Shown: piece by piece, positions 52,704-61,107 of the stretch
How positions within the stretch are numbered: the first letter of the stretch is position 1
Layout of the letters: each line of letters starts with the position of its first letter
Assembly: GCA_001013295.1 (NCBI GenBank)
Contig: LAZY01000023.1
Location: 1-64,000 of the forward strand
DNA: 64,000 nt
From: Chryseobacterium indologenes
Lineage (GTDB): Bacteria > Bacteroidota > Bacteroidia > Flavobacteriales > Weeksellaceae
Reading direction: 5' to 3'
Translations under genes and position numbers: made by a program
Notes under the pieces: generated by a model
Told to the model about the DNA's origin: nothing
Databases searched by the model: none
The model's input: the letters and a program-made list of their open reading frames with translations, nothing else

Positions 52704-52759
52704 TTATACTATAATGGGTAAAAAACCAGCAACTGTATCACCAGCAACCAGTAAAATAC

Positions 52760-53314
52760 TTATTTCCATTTAATATTACATCCCATACTTGGTCTCTGAA
52801 TTTCTTCCTGCGGTTCTCCAGCCAAAAGATTTTCAAAAGCAATAATTAAATCTTCTCCGGTCACATCTTTATTATTTCCAGGTCTTGAATCATCCATCTG
52901 GCCTCTGTATACAAGGTCAAGTTTATCATCAAAGAAGTAAAAATCTGGTGTACATGCAGCATCATAAGCTTTAGCTACAGCCTGGCTTTCGTCGAATAAA
53001 TAAGGAAAATCAAATCTTCTTTCAATTTGGAATTCGATCATTTTTTCAGGAGAATCAGCCGGATATTTTTCAATATCATTCGCATTGATGGCAATGAATT
53101 CAATTCCACGCTCGTTATAATCTTCGTATAATTCATTGATCTTATCGATCACGTGAAGAACAAACGGACAGTGGTTGCACATAAAGATCACCAATGTTCC
53201 TTTTTCTCCTTTCAGCTCTTCCAAAGACTGAAGTTCATTGGTTTTTGACGGGTTAGGAAGTTCAAAAAACGGAGCTTTTGTTCCTAATGCCAACATATTT
53301 GAGGGAGTATTCAT
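52760..53314 (-). CDS. Thioredoxin/AhpC-like family protein
   Basis: This 184-residue cytoplasmic protein has a peroxiredoxin/TlpA-like thioredoxin fold: GTKAPFFELPNP at the start, then GTLVIFMCNHCPFVLHV with C46 and C49 forming a CNHC redox pair. ERGIEFIAINAND, CTPDFYFFD (a conserved cis-Pro segment) and DLVYRGQMDD follow. It matches the common thioredoxin-family group of unknown substrate. A thiol reductase or peroxidase role is likely. It is a single gene with its own terminator, upstream of and divergent from the tetR gene. Confidence 0.9.
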   Translation of the reverse strand: MNTPSNMLALGTKAPFFELPNPSKTNELQSLEELKGEKGTLVIFMCNHCPFVLHVIDKINELYEDYNERGIEFIAINANDIEKYPADSPEKMIEFQIERRFDFPYLFDESQAVAKAYDAACTPDFYFFDDKLDLVYRGQMDDSRPGNNKDVTGEDLIIAFENLLAGEPQEEIQRPSMGCNIKWK

Positions 53315-53391
53315 ATCCTATTTTCTTTAGTTCACAAAGATAAAAATTTCTTTGATTAATTAGAAAGAAGAGATTTTCATTTTAATAGGGT

Positions 53392-53419
53392 AAGGAAGTA
53401 GGAAGCTCGAGGCGGGAAG
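53392..53419. repeat. Heptad array NNGGAAG, four units
   Basis: Units AAGGAAG, TAGGAAG, CTCGAGG and CGGGAAG run at exact 7-bp pitch. The same class occurs at 63721-63748. Confidence 0.75.
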
Positions 53420-53567
53420 ATATTGAAGTCTCAAAAATAGTTATAGTCAAATTCTATTTAATTGTTTTTTTTACCTCAAATCAACTTTCAGGCCTTATTA
53501 TTTCAGCCTTTAGCCAAACAGTTAAAGTTTCCCATAACCTTCTTTTGAATTTAAATGTAGAATATCC

Positions 53568-53600
53568 TTTGGAAGTTATATTAAAAAGTTTGTAGTTTTG
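53568..53600 (+). promoter_or_regulatory. Promoter of the tetR gene
   Basis: TTTG (53568-53571) and TAGTTTTG (53593-53600) are spaced by 21 bases and match the Bacteroidota -33/-7 consensus. The predicted start site falls in the adjoining palindrome at 53601-53613, so repressor bound there would block transcription. Confidence 0.7.
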
Positions 53601-53613
53601 CTAACACTGTTAG
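53601..53613. promoter_or_regulatory. TetR operator, site O1
   Basis: CTAACACTGTTAG is a perfect 13-bp palindrome directly after the -7 box and 12 bases before the tetR ATG. Its 11-bp core, TAACACTGTTA, recurs three times upstream of the efflux operon. Confidence 0.75.
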
Positions 53614-53625
53614 TAAAAAAATATC

Positions 53626-54222
53626 ATGGGCTTACACGAACGCCGTCAAAGAGAAAAAGAATCCATCCGTGCAAATATTTTGCAGGCGGCTTTTACTTTG
53701 GCTAAAACTGAAGGCTGGGGTTCGCTTTCCATTCGTAAGATCGCTGATGCTATTGAATACAGTGCCCCGGTAGTGTATGATTATTTTGAAAATAAGGAGG
53801 CTATTTTATTTGAAATATCTCTGGATGGCTTTCACAAATTACATATAGAATTACTAAAAGCCCAGCAAAAGCAGGACACTCCTGAGGAACAGCTTGTTGC
53901 TATTGTGGATGCTTACTGGAATTTCGCTTTTAAGAATAAGGAGTATTACCAGCTTATGTTTGGCCTGGGAATGCAATGTTGTGGAAAAGGCCAGATGAAA
54001 AAAGAATTTTCTTCATTCCAGGATCTGATCTACGAGTGTACTTATAATATTATTGAGAAAAACGGATCGAATACCGATAGTGCATGTCATATGTCTCATG
54101 CTTTATTTTCAGCAGTTCATGGAATGATTTCCATTATGATGATGCGTACTGCAGATATTCCTTCTACGATGAACAAAACGACTTTGGACGAAACTGTTTC
54201 GGCTTTTATTAAGTCTTTGTAA
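53626..54222 (+). CDS. TetR/AcrR-family repressor of the adjacent efflux operon
   Basis: The 198-residue protein has an N-terminal TetR helix-turn-helix (~10-60): RANILQAAFTLAKTEGWGSLSIRKIADAI, then YSAPVVYDYFENKEAILFEI. A larger ligand-binding domain follows (~65-198). It lies immediately upstream of the RND efflux genes. The same 11-bp palindrome occurs once in its own promoter and three times before the operon, so it very likely represses both and is released by a pump substrate. The ligand is unknown. Its stop codon lies at the start of a 40-bp repeat that carries the second operator. Confidence 0.93.
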   Translation: MGLHERRQREKESIRANILQAAFTLAKTEGWGSLSIRKIADAIEYSAPVVYDYFENKEAILFEISLDGFHKLHIELLKAQQKQDTPEEQLVAIVDAYWNFAFKNKEYYQLMFGLGMQCCGKGQMKKEFSSFQDLIYECTYNIIEKNGSNTDSACHMSHALFSAVHGMISIMMMRTADIPSTMNKTTLDETVSAFIKSL

Positions 54223-54258
54223 ATTTTTTTTGAATTAAAAATTAACACTGTTAGGAAA
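54219..54258 (+). repeat. Direct repeat carrying operator O2 (second copy 54482-54520)
   Basis: The ~40-bp unit starts GTAAATTTTTTTTGAATT and ends ACACTGTTAGGAAA. It recurs at 54482-54520 with a one-base gap and a few changes. In both copies TTTG is followed after 19 bases by TAGG. The first copy includes the tetR stop codon. Confidence 0.65.
54243..54253. promoter_or_regulatory. TetR operator, site O2
   Basis: TAACACTGTTA, an 11-bp perfect palindrome identical to the core of the tetR promoter site. It lies 20 bases past the tetR stop. Confidence 0.7.
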
Positions 54259-54370
54259 TTTAACACCAAATTAATTTAAAAATTCTGTCAAACTGATAAA
54301 AAACTAAACCTGCTTATGCAAGATTTATACACATTCAATTTTTAAAAGTACTCATTTTTTCTTTAAAAAA

Positions 54371-54381
54371 TAACACTGTTA
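54371..54381. promoter_or_regulatory. TetR operator, site O3
   Basis: TAACACTGTTA again, 128 bases after O2. A further TTAACAC half site follows 7 bases later. Confidence 0.7.
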
Positions 54382-54504
54382 GAAAAATTAACACACCTTA
54401 CACCTTCATTATATAGTCTTAAATTATTAAAAACATTGTCAATTATGGAAACTATCGACTTTATCGGACATTAAAAATTCTGTAATTTTTTTTGAACAAT
54501 TTAT

Positions 54505-54515
54505 TAACACTGTTA
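54505..54515. promoter_or_regulatory. TetR operator, site O4
   Basis: TAACACTGTTA, 134 bases after O3 and 72 bases before the adaptor ATG. It is the operator nearest the efflux genes and the best candidate for blocking their promoter. Confidence 0.7.
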
Positions 54516-54587
54516 GGAAAAAAAACAGCATTTATCACAAAGAACATTACTTACAATCTAACACTTCATTAAAAAAATTAAACCAAA

Positions 54588-55748
54588 ATGAAAATACCTG
54601 GAAAAACAAGGTTAATTGTACTTATTTCAAGTATCATTCTTTTACAGAGCTGCACCAAAGCTGCAGAAGGATCTAATGCCGCACCACCAGCTCCGGAACT
54701 TCCGGTTTATACCGTTATCACCTCACCCGCTACTACCTATCAGGAATTCCCTACTGCCTTAGAAGGAAAAAATAATGTGGAAATCAGATCTCAGGTAGAT
54801 GGTTATCTTGAAAGAATCTATGTGGAAGAAGGAGCTTATGTAAGAGCCGGACAACCATTATTTAAAATAGACTCCAGAAGCTATGGTGAGCAGATGAATA
54901 TGGCACAGGCCAACCTTCAGGCAGCCAATGCCAATATACAGAAAGCAAGAGTGGAAGTAGACAGACTTCAGCCTCTTGTAGCCGCAAAAGTAGTTTCTGA
55001 TGTACAGCTGAAAACAGCAAAAGCAAATTATGAAGCTGCCGTTGCAGCAGCAGCACAAGCCAGAGCTTCTGTAGGAAGCGCAAAAATCAATGTAGGATTT
55101 ACCACAATCACCGCTCCTGTAAGCGGATATATAGGAAGAATTCCTTACAAAAAAGGAAGTCTGATCTCCAGAACAGACCCTAGTCCATTGACGTTGCTTT
55201 CAGACATCAGTGAAATCTATGCTTACTTCTCTTTAAGTGAACTTGATTTTATTGCTTTTCAGAATAAATACCCAGGGGCAAGCTTAGAAGAGAAACTAAA
55301 AAATATGCCAATGGTAGATCTTGTTATTGCAGACAACAGCACGTATCCTGAAAAAGGGAGGCTGAGCATTGTAGACGGGCAATTTGACAAAACGACAGGG
55401 GCGATCAGTGTACGCGCGGTTTTCCCTAATGCCAACGGAACACTGAGAACAGGAAATACCGGAAGAGTCCGTATGCCTCAGCTGATCTCCAATGCCGTGG
55501 TTATTCCACAGGAATCGACTTTTGAAATTCAGGATAAAACCTATGTATACGTCATGGATAAAAATAAGAAAGTAGCCGGAAGACCTATCAAAATATCTGG
55601 AAAAACAGACAGCTATTACTTTATTTCTGAAGGCCTTTCCCCGGGAGAAAAAATCGTGTACACAGGAATCGGGAACTTAAAAGACGGTGCATCGATCAAT
55701 CCTAAGACTATTTCTTCTGACAGCTTACTGAAAGCTAAACCTTTGTAA
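54588..55748 (+). CDS. RND efflux periplasmic adaptor (membrane fusion protein), lipoprotein
   Basis: The 386-residue AcrA/MexA-type adaptor links the inner-membrane pump to the outer-membrane channel. It has a lipobox (LLQSC, Cys ~22), a first lipoyl half (NNVEIRSQVDGYLERIYVEEGAYVRAGQPLF), an alpha-helical hairpin (~95-150, very Ala/Gln-rich), and the second lipoyl half with TITAPVSGYIGRIPYKKGSLI. A beta-barrel and membrane-proximal domain (~205-375) follow. The permease starts 39 bases after the stop. The operator array upstream places it under TetR control. Confidence 0.95.
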   Translation: MKIPGKTRLIVLISSIILLQSCTKAAEGSNAAPPAPELPVYTVITSPATTYQEFPTALEGKNNVEIRSQVDGYLERIYVEEGAYVRAGQPLFKIDSRSYGEQMNMAQANLQAANANIQKARVEVDRLQPLVAAKVVSDVQLKTAKANYEAAVAAAAQARASVGSAKINVGFTTITAPVSGYIGRIPYKKGSLISRTDPSPLTLLSDISEIYAYFSLSELDFIAFQNKYPGASLEEKLKNMPMVDLVIADNSTYPEKGRLSIVDGQFDKTTGAISVRAVFPNANGTLRTGNTGRVRMPQLISNAVVIPQESTFEIQDKTYVYVMDKNKKVAGRPIKISGKTDSYYFISEGLSPGEKIVYTGIGNLKDGASINPKTISSDSLLKAKPL

Positions 55749-55787
55749 TTCTTCAGTATACAGAAGACTTAAAAAAATAAACTTCTT

Positions 55788-58700
55788 ATGTTAAAACAAT
55801 TTATAGAAAGACCGGTCCTTTCAACGGTCATCTCCATAATACTTTTATTATTGGGAGCCCTGTCTCTCTTTAATTTACCGATTGCCCTCTTTCCGGATAT
55901 TGCACCCCCAAGTGTACAGGTAACGGCATTTTACCCTGGAGCTAATGCTGAGGTAGTCGCACGTTCGGTAGCCACTCCTATTGAGGAAGCTGTGAACGGG
56001 GTTGAGAACATGACTTATATGACTTCCAACTCCAGTAACGACGGAACCATGACCCTGAGTGTTTTCTTCAAACAGGGAGCTGATCCTGATAATGCAGCAG
56101 TCAACGTACAAAACCGTGTATCAAAAGCCATGAGCCAGCTTCCCCAGGAAGTGGTACAGGCCGGGATTTCTACACAGAAGGTTCAGAACAGTATGATCAT
56201 GTTCATGGGATTGACCAGTGAAGATGCCAAACAATATGACGAATTATTCCTTCAAAATTACCTGAAGATCAATGTTATCCCTCAGATACAGCGTATTCCG
56301 GGGGTTGCACAGGCACAGGTATTCGGGACTAGAGATTATTCTATGAGAATCTGGCTGAAACCGGACAGACTTGCGGCGAACAATCTTTCTCCTCAGGAAG
56401 TTCTGGGAGCCATTAAAGACCACAACCTTGAAGCAGCACCTGGACGTCTTGGGCAGGGAAGTAAGGAAACTTACGAATACATCCTTAAATACAAAGGTAA
56501 ACTGAATAAGGGTGAAGACTACGAAAATATCGCTATCAAAGCTAATAGCGACGGTTCTTTCTTAAGATTAAAAGATGTAGCCAGAGTAGAATTCGGTTCT
56601 TATACCTATACTGCCACAAACAGAGTGGATGGGAAACCTGTAGCCGGATTTGCTATTCTGCAGACCGCAGGTTCTAATGCCAATGAGATTCTTACCGAGA
56701 TTGAAAAACAGGTTGAAGTCATGGAGACTACCCTTCCAAAAGGGGTGAAGCCTATTATCATGTACAATTCCAAAGACTTCCTGGATGCTTCGATCCATCA
56801 GGTAGTGGAAACATTGGTTATTGCTTTCATTCTGGTATTTATTGTAGTATATATTTTCCTTCAGGATTTCAGATCTACATTGATCCCGGCTATTGCAGTA
56901 CCGGTAGCCATCATCGGAACATTCTTCTTCCTGCAGTTATTCGGATTCAGTATCAATATGCTTACTTTGTTTGCTTTGGTTCTGGCCATCGGTATTGTAG
57001 TGGATGACGCGATTGTAGTGGTGGAAGCCGTCCATTCAAAAATGGAACAGACAGGAATGCCTGTAGAGCATGCTACCATGAATTCTATGAGTGAAATTTC
57101 AGGAGCGATTATTTCCATTACCCTGGTGATGTGTGCGGTATTTATTCCGGTTGGTTTCATGCAGGGACCTGCAGGGGTTTTCTACAGACAGTTTGCTTTT
57201 ACATTGGCCATTGCCATCCTGATTTCAGCGGTAAACGCGTTGACATTGAGCCCTGCCTTATGTGCAATGTTCTTAAATGACCCTCAGGGAGAACACGGTG
57301 AACATGGTCATAAAAAAGGTTTTGGAGCAAGATTCTTCAATGCTTTTAATGCAAGTTTTAACAGCATGACCAGAAAGTATATCTACAGCCTTAAGTTTTT
57401 AATTAAAAATAAATGGGTGGCCATAGGCGGTCTTGTTGTGATTACTGCAGCCAGTGTCTTTCTGATCAAAAAAGCTCCGTCAGGATTTATTCCTACTGAA
57501 GATCAAGGATTCGTATTGTATGCTGTAAACACGCCTCCGGGAAGTTCTTTGGAAAGAACCCACAGAGCAACAGAACAAATTGACAAGATCATCAACGGAG
57601 AAAAAGCAACCAACCACCTTTGGGTAGCAGACGGAATGAACTTTATCAGTAATGCTAATGCGTCTCCTTATTCTGCCGGATTTATTAAGCTTAAAGATTA
57701 TGATAAGCGTGGTGAGATGAAAGATCCGGACCAGATTGCTGCAACACTGACAGGGAAAGTAAGCCAGGTAAAAGATGCCAATGCATTCTTCTTCAACTTC
57801 CCTACGGTACAAGGTTTTGGTAACGTTTCCGGTTTTGAATTCATGCTTCAGGATAAAACCAATGGCTCTTTTGAGCAATTGGGAACAACCACTCAGCAAT
57901 TCATCGGAGAATTGATGAAACGCCCTGAAATTGCTTTTGCCTTTACCACCTACGCTGCAGGAAATCCACAATATACGATTGATGTAGATACGGACAAAGC
58001 CAATCAGCTGGGCGTTTCCGTTACAGAACTGATGCAGACCATGCAGATCTATTTCGGAAGTAGCTTCGTATCGGATTTCAACAGATTCGGGAAATATTAT
58101 AGAGTGATGGCACAGGCTGACATTCCTTACCGTACGGATGTCAATTCACTGGAAGGTATTTATGTAAAAAATAAATTGGGTGAAATGGTTCCGGCTAAAA
58201 CATTGGTGACCTTAAAAAGATCTTTCGGTCCTGAAACGGTAACCAGAAACAACCTCTTCAATGCGGTAACCATCAACGGAACTCCAAAACCGGGTTACAG
58301 TACCGGGGATGCCATCAAAGCAGTAGAAGAAGTGGCCAAGCAATCGCTTCCAAGAGGATATGGATATGAATGGACAGGAATTACCCGTGAAGAGATCAAA
58401 ACAAGCGGCCAGACTGCTTTTATCTTCTTCCTGAGTATTTTGTTTGTGTATTTCCTTCTGGCGGCGCAATATGAAAGTTACATTCTTCCATTTGCAATTA
58501 TTCTTACCATTCCTACGGGGATATTCGGGGTGTTTGCCTTCACAGGATTAGCAGGAATTGATAACAATATTTATGTACAGGTAGGATTGATCATGCTGGT
58601 CGGGTTGTTAGCAAAAAATGCCATCCTGATCGTAGAATTTGCGGTGCAGAGAAGAAATGCAGGAAAATCATTGATAGAATCTGCTCTTCAGGCATCAAGA

Positions 58701-58970
58701 TTACGTCTGAGACCGATCTTAATGACCTCTTTCGCCTTTATCGTGGGAATGCTTCCGTTGGTATGGACGCAAGGCGCATCATCAAAAGGAAATCATTCTA
58801 TTGGTTACAGTACTGTAGGGGGAATGTTGACAGGAGTGATATTCGGGATCTTTATTATTCCGGTAATGTATGTGGTCTTCCAGTATCTGCATGAAAAAAT
58901 GCCGAGCAGAAAAAAGAAAAGACTTCTGAAAAAACAGATGGAGGAAGAACTTTTAGCAACGACCCATTAA
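55788..58970 (+). CDS. HAE1-family RND multidrug efflux permease (AcrB-like)
   Basis: This 1060-residue inner-membrane proton/drug antiporter has full family length. It opens MLKQFIERPVLSTVISIILL. The large periplasmic loops (~40-335 and ~560-870) hold the porter and docking domains (YPGANAEVVARSVATPIE; NTPPGSSLERTHRATEQI). TM4 carries the proton-relay Asp pair in VLAIGIVVDDAIVVVEAV, and TM10 the matching Lys region LVGLLAKNAILIVEFAV. Drug specificity cannot be read. It sits between adaptor and outer-membrane factor in one operon. A basic tail (PSRKKKRLLKKQ) ends the protein. Confidence 0.97.
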   Translation: MLKQFIERPVLSTVISIILLLLGALSLFNLPIALFPDIAPPSVQVTAFYPGANAEVVARSVATPIEEAVNGVENMTYMTSNSSNDGTMTLSVFFKQGADPDNAAVNVQNRVSKAMSQLPQEVVQAGISTQKVQNSMIMFMGLTSEDAKQYDELFLQNYLKINVIPQIQRIPGVAQAQVFGTRDYSMRIWLKPDRLAANNLSPQEVLGAIKDHNLEAAPGRLGQGSKETYEYILKYKGKLNKGEDYENIAIKANSDGSFLRLKDVARVEFGSYTYTATNRVDGKPVAGFAILQTAGSNANEILTEIEKQVEVMETTLPKGVKPIIMYNSKDFLDASIHQVVETLVIAFILVFIVVYIFLQDFRSTLIPAIAVPVAIIGTFFFLQLFGFSINMLTLFALVLAIGIVVDDAIVVVEAVHSKMEQTGMPVEHATMNSMSEISGAIISITLVMCAVFIPVGFMQGPAGVFYRQFAFTLAIAILISAVNALTLSPALCAMFLNDPQGEHGEHGHKKGFGARFFNAFNASFNSMTRKYIYSLKFLIKNKWVAIGGLVVITAASVFLIKKAPSGFIPTEDQGFVLYAVNTPPGSSLERTHRATEQIDKIINGEKATNHLWVADGMNFISNANASPYSAGFIKLKDYDKRGEMKDPDQIAATLTGKVSQVKDANAFFFNFPTVQGFGNVSGFEFMLQDKTNGSFEQLGTTTQQFIGELMKRPEIAFAFTTYAAGNPQYTIDVDTDKANQLGVSVTELMQTMQIYFGSSFVSDFNRFGKYYRVMAQADIPYRTDVNSLEGIYVKNKLGEMVPAKTLVTLKRSFGPETVTRNNLFNAVTINGTPKPGYSTGDAIKAVEEVAKQSLPRGYGYEWTGITREEIKTSGQTAFIFFLSILFVYFLLAAQYESYILPFAIILTIPTGIFGVFAFTGLAGIDNNIYVQVGLIMLVGLLAKNAILIVEFAVQRRNAGKSLIESALQASRLRLRPILMTSFAFIVGMLPLVWTQGASSKGNHSIGYSTVGGMLTGVIFGIFIIPVMYVVFQYLHEKMPSRKKKRLLKKQMEEELLATTH

Positions 58971-59048
58971 TAAAAAATGAATGACAAAATTTTGAGAAAA
59001 TCTTAAAACCAGCCAATAAATTTAAACCATTAAACGGTTATTAAGGTT

Positions 59049-59115
59049 TTAAGAATAATAAGAGGAACTTCGTTGTTCAGTGCGGTTATTGATTAAACTT
59101 TCTTACTATTCTTAA
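59049..59115. repeat. Inverted-repeat element inside the efflux operon, type D
   Basis: TTAAGAATAATAAG (59049-59062) pairs with CTTACTATTCTTAA (59102-59115) with one mismatch across 39 bases. It sits in the 238-base gap between the permease and outer-membrane factor genes. No T-run follows, so full termination is not implied. Confidence 0.6.
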
Positions 59116-59208
59116 GGGTTCAAAAGCAAGGTATTTTCTCCTACTAAAGACGATCCTGCTTAAATGAAACCTTCTCAAAGTTTTGTATTCAATTAAAATT
59201 TAAAAACT

Positions 59209-60621
59209 ATGAAAAGAGTAAAAAATATTATTTTAACATTTGCGATAGCTATAGGCTCTGTTTCATGTGTATCCAAATTGGCTTATACGGAGCCGGATCT
59301 GGCACTTCCTGAAAAGTTCCAGTATACTGCTACTGCCGACACAGCCAGTGTAGCCAACCTGGAATGGAAACAATTTTTCAATGACCCTATTTTGCAGGAA
59401 CTGATTGAGAAAGGAATCAAGCATAATTATGATCTGCAAATTGCATTGAAACAGGTTGCTTCTTCACAGGAAAAGCTGAAACAGGCAAAATATATGCAAT
59501 ATCCCGATGTTGGTTTCGGAGTGGCAGCTCAGATTTCAAAACCTTCCAAAAACAGTATGAACGGGCAAAGCTTAAATTTATTTTTAGGACAGAGCCATGT
59601 TGAAGATTATAATGCAGCCTTCAATCTTTCTTGGGAAGCAGACATCTGGGGGAAAATTAAAAACCAACAGGAAGTTTCAAGAATGCAGTACCTTCAAACT
59701 TATGAAGGTTCAAAAGCCATCCAGACTCAAGTGGTAGCAGCGATTGCTCAGGGGTATTACAACCTGTTGATGCTTGATAAGCAGCTGGCCATTGCAAAAT
59801 CTAATCTGGAACTGAGCAGCAATACTTTACTGATCACACAAAAAATGTGGGAAAGTGGGGATACAACCTCTCTGGGAGTACAGCAGTCTACCGCTCAGAA
59901 GCAGGCCACAGAACTCCTGATCTCCCAATTGGAACAGAATATTGCCATTCAGGAAAATGCACTAAGCATCCTGATCGGTGAGATGCCTAATAAAGTGAAC
60001 AGGACCATTGAAATGTCTGACACTTCTCTTCCTCAAAATATTGAGGCAGGACTTCCGGCAGCGATGGTAAGCCGCAGACCGGATGTACGCCAGCAGGAAT
60101 TGGTTCTATTGGAATCTAATGCTATGGTAGGAATTGCCCAGGCCAATATGTATCCGGCCTTGAAGATTACAGCGAACGGCGGTGTCAATTCATTCAAATT
60201 TGATAACTGGTTCCAGATTCCGGCCTCATTGTTCGGGTCTGTACTGGGTGGGCTTACGCAACCGATTTTCCAGAAAAGACAATTGAAAACAGATCTGGAG
60301 GTAGCCAAAATTCAAAGAGAGAAAAACGTTCTGGCCTTCCGTCAGTCGGTATTGAATGCAGTAGGAGAAGTTTCTGATGCTTTGGTTTCTAATGAAAATT
60401 TAAAAGTTCAGGAACAAAAAGCAACGGAACAGGCTACCACTTTGAAAGACGGAATCAAAAGTGCACAGCTTCTTTATAAAGGAGGTTCTGCCAATTACCT
60501 CGAAGTGATTACAGCACAGGGAAATTCCCTACAGGCAGAGTTGAATCTTGCTTCCATCAAAAGACAGAGATTAAGCAGCATTGTAGATCTATACAGAGCG
60601 CTGGGCGGCGGTTGGAAGTAG
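59209..60621 (+). CDS. NodT-type outer-membrane efflux lipoprotein
   Basis: The 470-residue outer-membrane factor completes the tripartite pump. It has a lipobox (GSVSC, Cys ~21), opening text TEPDLALPEKFQY and LEWKQFFNDPILQELIEKGIKHNYDLQIAL, then two TolC-like halves. NodT-family signatures include AAFNLSWEADIWGKIKNQQ, LPAAMVSRRPDVRQQELVLLESNAMVGIAQANMYP-type text around 280-315, and YKGGSANYLEVITAQ. It is 238 bases downstream of the permease, a larger gap than usual within such operons, filled by an inverted repeat. Separate or attenuated expression is possible. Confidence 0.94.
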   Translation: MKRVKNIILTFAIAIGSVSCVSKLAYTEPDLALPEKFQYTATADTASVANLEWKQFFNDPILQELIEKGIKHNYDLQIALKQVASSQEKLKQAKYMQYPDVGFGVAAQISKPSKNSMNGQSLNLFLGQSHVEDYNAAFNLSWEADIWGKIKNQQEVSRMQYLQTYEGSKAIQTQVVAAIAQGYYNLLMLDKQLAIAKSNLELSSNTLLITQKMWESGDTTSLGVQQSTAQKQATELLISQLEQNIAIQENALSILIGEMPNKVNRTIEMSDTSLPQNIEAGLPAAMVSRRPDVRQQELVLLESNAMVGIAQANMYPALKITANGGVNSFKFDNWFQIPASLFGSVLGGLTQPIFQKRQLKTDLEVAKIQREKNVLAFRQSVLNAVGEVSDALVSNENLKVQEQKATEQATTLKDGIKSAQLLYKGGSANYLEVITAQGNSLQAELNLASIKRQRLSSIVDLYRALGGGWK

Positions 60622-60644
60622 TAAATTAAATTATATTGTTTAGG

Positions 60645-60674
60645 AAATGTGGTCTTTAGGGACTGCATTTTTTT
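60645..60674 (+). terminator. Terminator of the efflux operon
   Basis: AAATGTGGTC (60645-60654) pairs with GACTGCATTT (60661-60670), using two G-U pairs, followed by T-rich sequence. It lies 23 bases after the stop. Confidence 0.65.
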
Positions 60675-60675
60675 A

Positions 60676-60707
60676 TTGAAATTAGTTTTAAGATTATATT
60701 AGATTCG
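60676..60707 (+). promoter_or_regulatory. Possible promoter of the double-glycine peptide gene
   Basis: TTG (60676-60678) and TAGATTCG (60700-60707, one mismatch from TAnnTTTG) are 21 bases apart. The predicted leader is about 110 bases. Confidence 0.35.
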
Positions 60708-60821
60708 GTATGCAATAAAGTTAAGGACCCAATCAGATGATTATGATATTAAAAAAAAGATTATCTTTAAAGAAGCGGTATCCGAAAAGCTTATAGAGTA
60801 GGAAAACCAAAAAAACATTTT

Positions 60822-60998
60822 ATGAAAAATTTAAAAAAAATTTCAAGAGAGCAATTACAATCCATTAAGGGAGGAGGCTTTATCCACAATTGCAAAGGAA
60901 AAGAAGAAGGAGCATTTTGCGACTGGGTTAGCGCATCCGGATATGGAACGGGTACCTGCGATGGAACAGGTAGCCTTTCAGGGTGTAGACCTGATTAA
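60822..60998 (+). CDS. Bacteriocin-like small peptide with double-glycine leader
   Basis: The 58-residue precursor reads MKNLKKISREQLQSIKGG, a typical double-glycine leader of the flavobacterial bacteriocin-like type. A 40-residue core starts GFIHNCKGKEEGAF. The core is Gly/Ser-rich (YGTGTCDGTGSLSGC) with four Cys (24, 33, 46, 55), enough for two disulfides. Such leaders are usually cut by a C39-peptidase ABC exporter during export, but no such transporter or modification enzyme is within the window. It has its own terminator. Activity (antibacterial, signal or other) is unknown; the leader itself is clear. Confidence 0.82.
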   Translation: MKNLKKISREQLQSIKGGGFIHNCKGKEEGAFCDWVSASGYGTGTCDGTGSLSGCRPD

Positions 60999-61007
60999 TT
61001 TTTAGAC

Positions 61008-61062
61008 CCTACGGAATGATAAACTGTATGCTTAATTTATCCATACACTCTATCATTCCGTA
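61008..61062. terminator. Large hairpin terminator after the peptide gene
   Basis: CCTACGGAATGATA pairs exactly with TATCATTCCGTAGG, and GTATG with CATAC inside it. It lies between the convergent peptide and miaA genes and can serve both. Confidence 0.75.
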
Positions 61063-61107
61063 GGAATCTATATTTTTAAAGCTTTAAAGCTTCTTAATAA
61101 AACAAAT

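Larger units (their letters stand above)
53315..53625. other. Intergenic region between the thioredoxin-like gene and tetR
   Basis: It holds a four-unit heptad array (53392-53419), AT-rich sequence without a supported ORF, and at its right end the promoter and palindromic operator of the tetR gene. Confidence 0.6.
54223..54587. other. Regulatory region of the RND efflux operon
   Basis: This 365-base gap holds three copies of the operator core and two copies of a 40-bp repeat. It also has half-site-like TTAACAC repeats 10-11 bases downstream of operators O2 and O3. I see no exact TAnnTTTG box in it. A 9-codon ORF (54445-54474) is present but unsupported. Confidence 0.7.

Noticed and set aside
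54445-54474. Nine-codon ORF (METIDFIGH) between operators O3 and O4, possible leader peptide
   Set aside because: Too short to test by coding signal, no attenuator-like hairpins around it, and no -7 box before it.
60736-60795. Short basic ORF (ending KKRYPKSL) upstream of the double-glycine peptide
   Set aside because: About 19 codons of A-rich sequence; likely part of the peptide mRNA leader.
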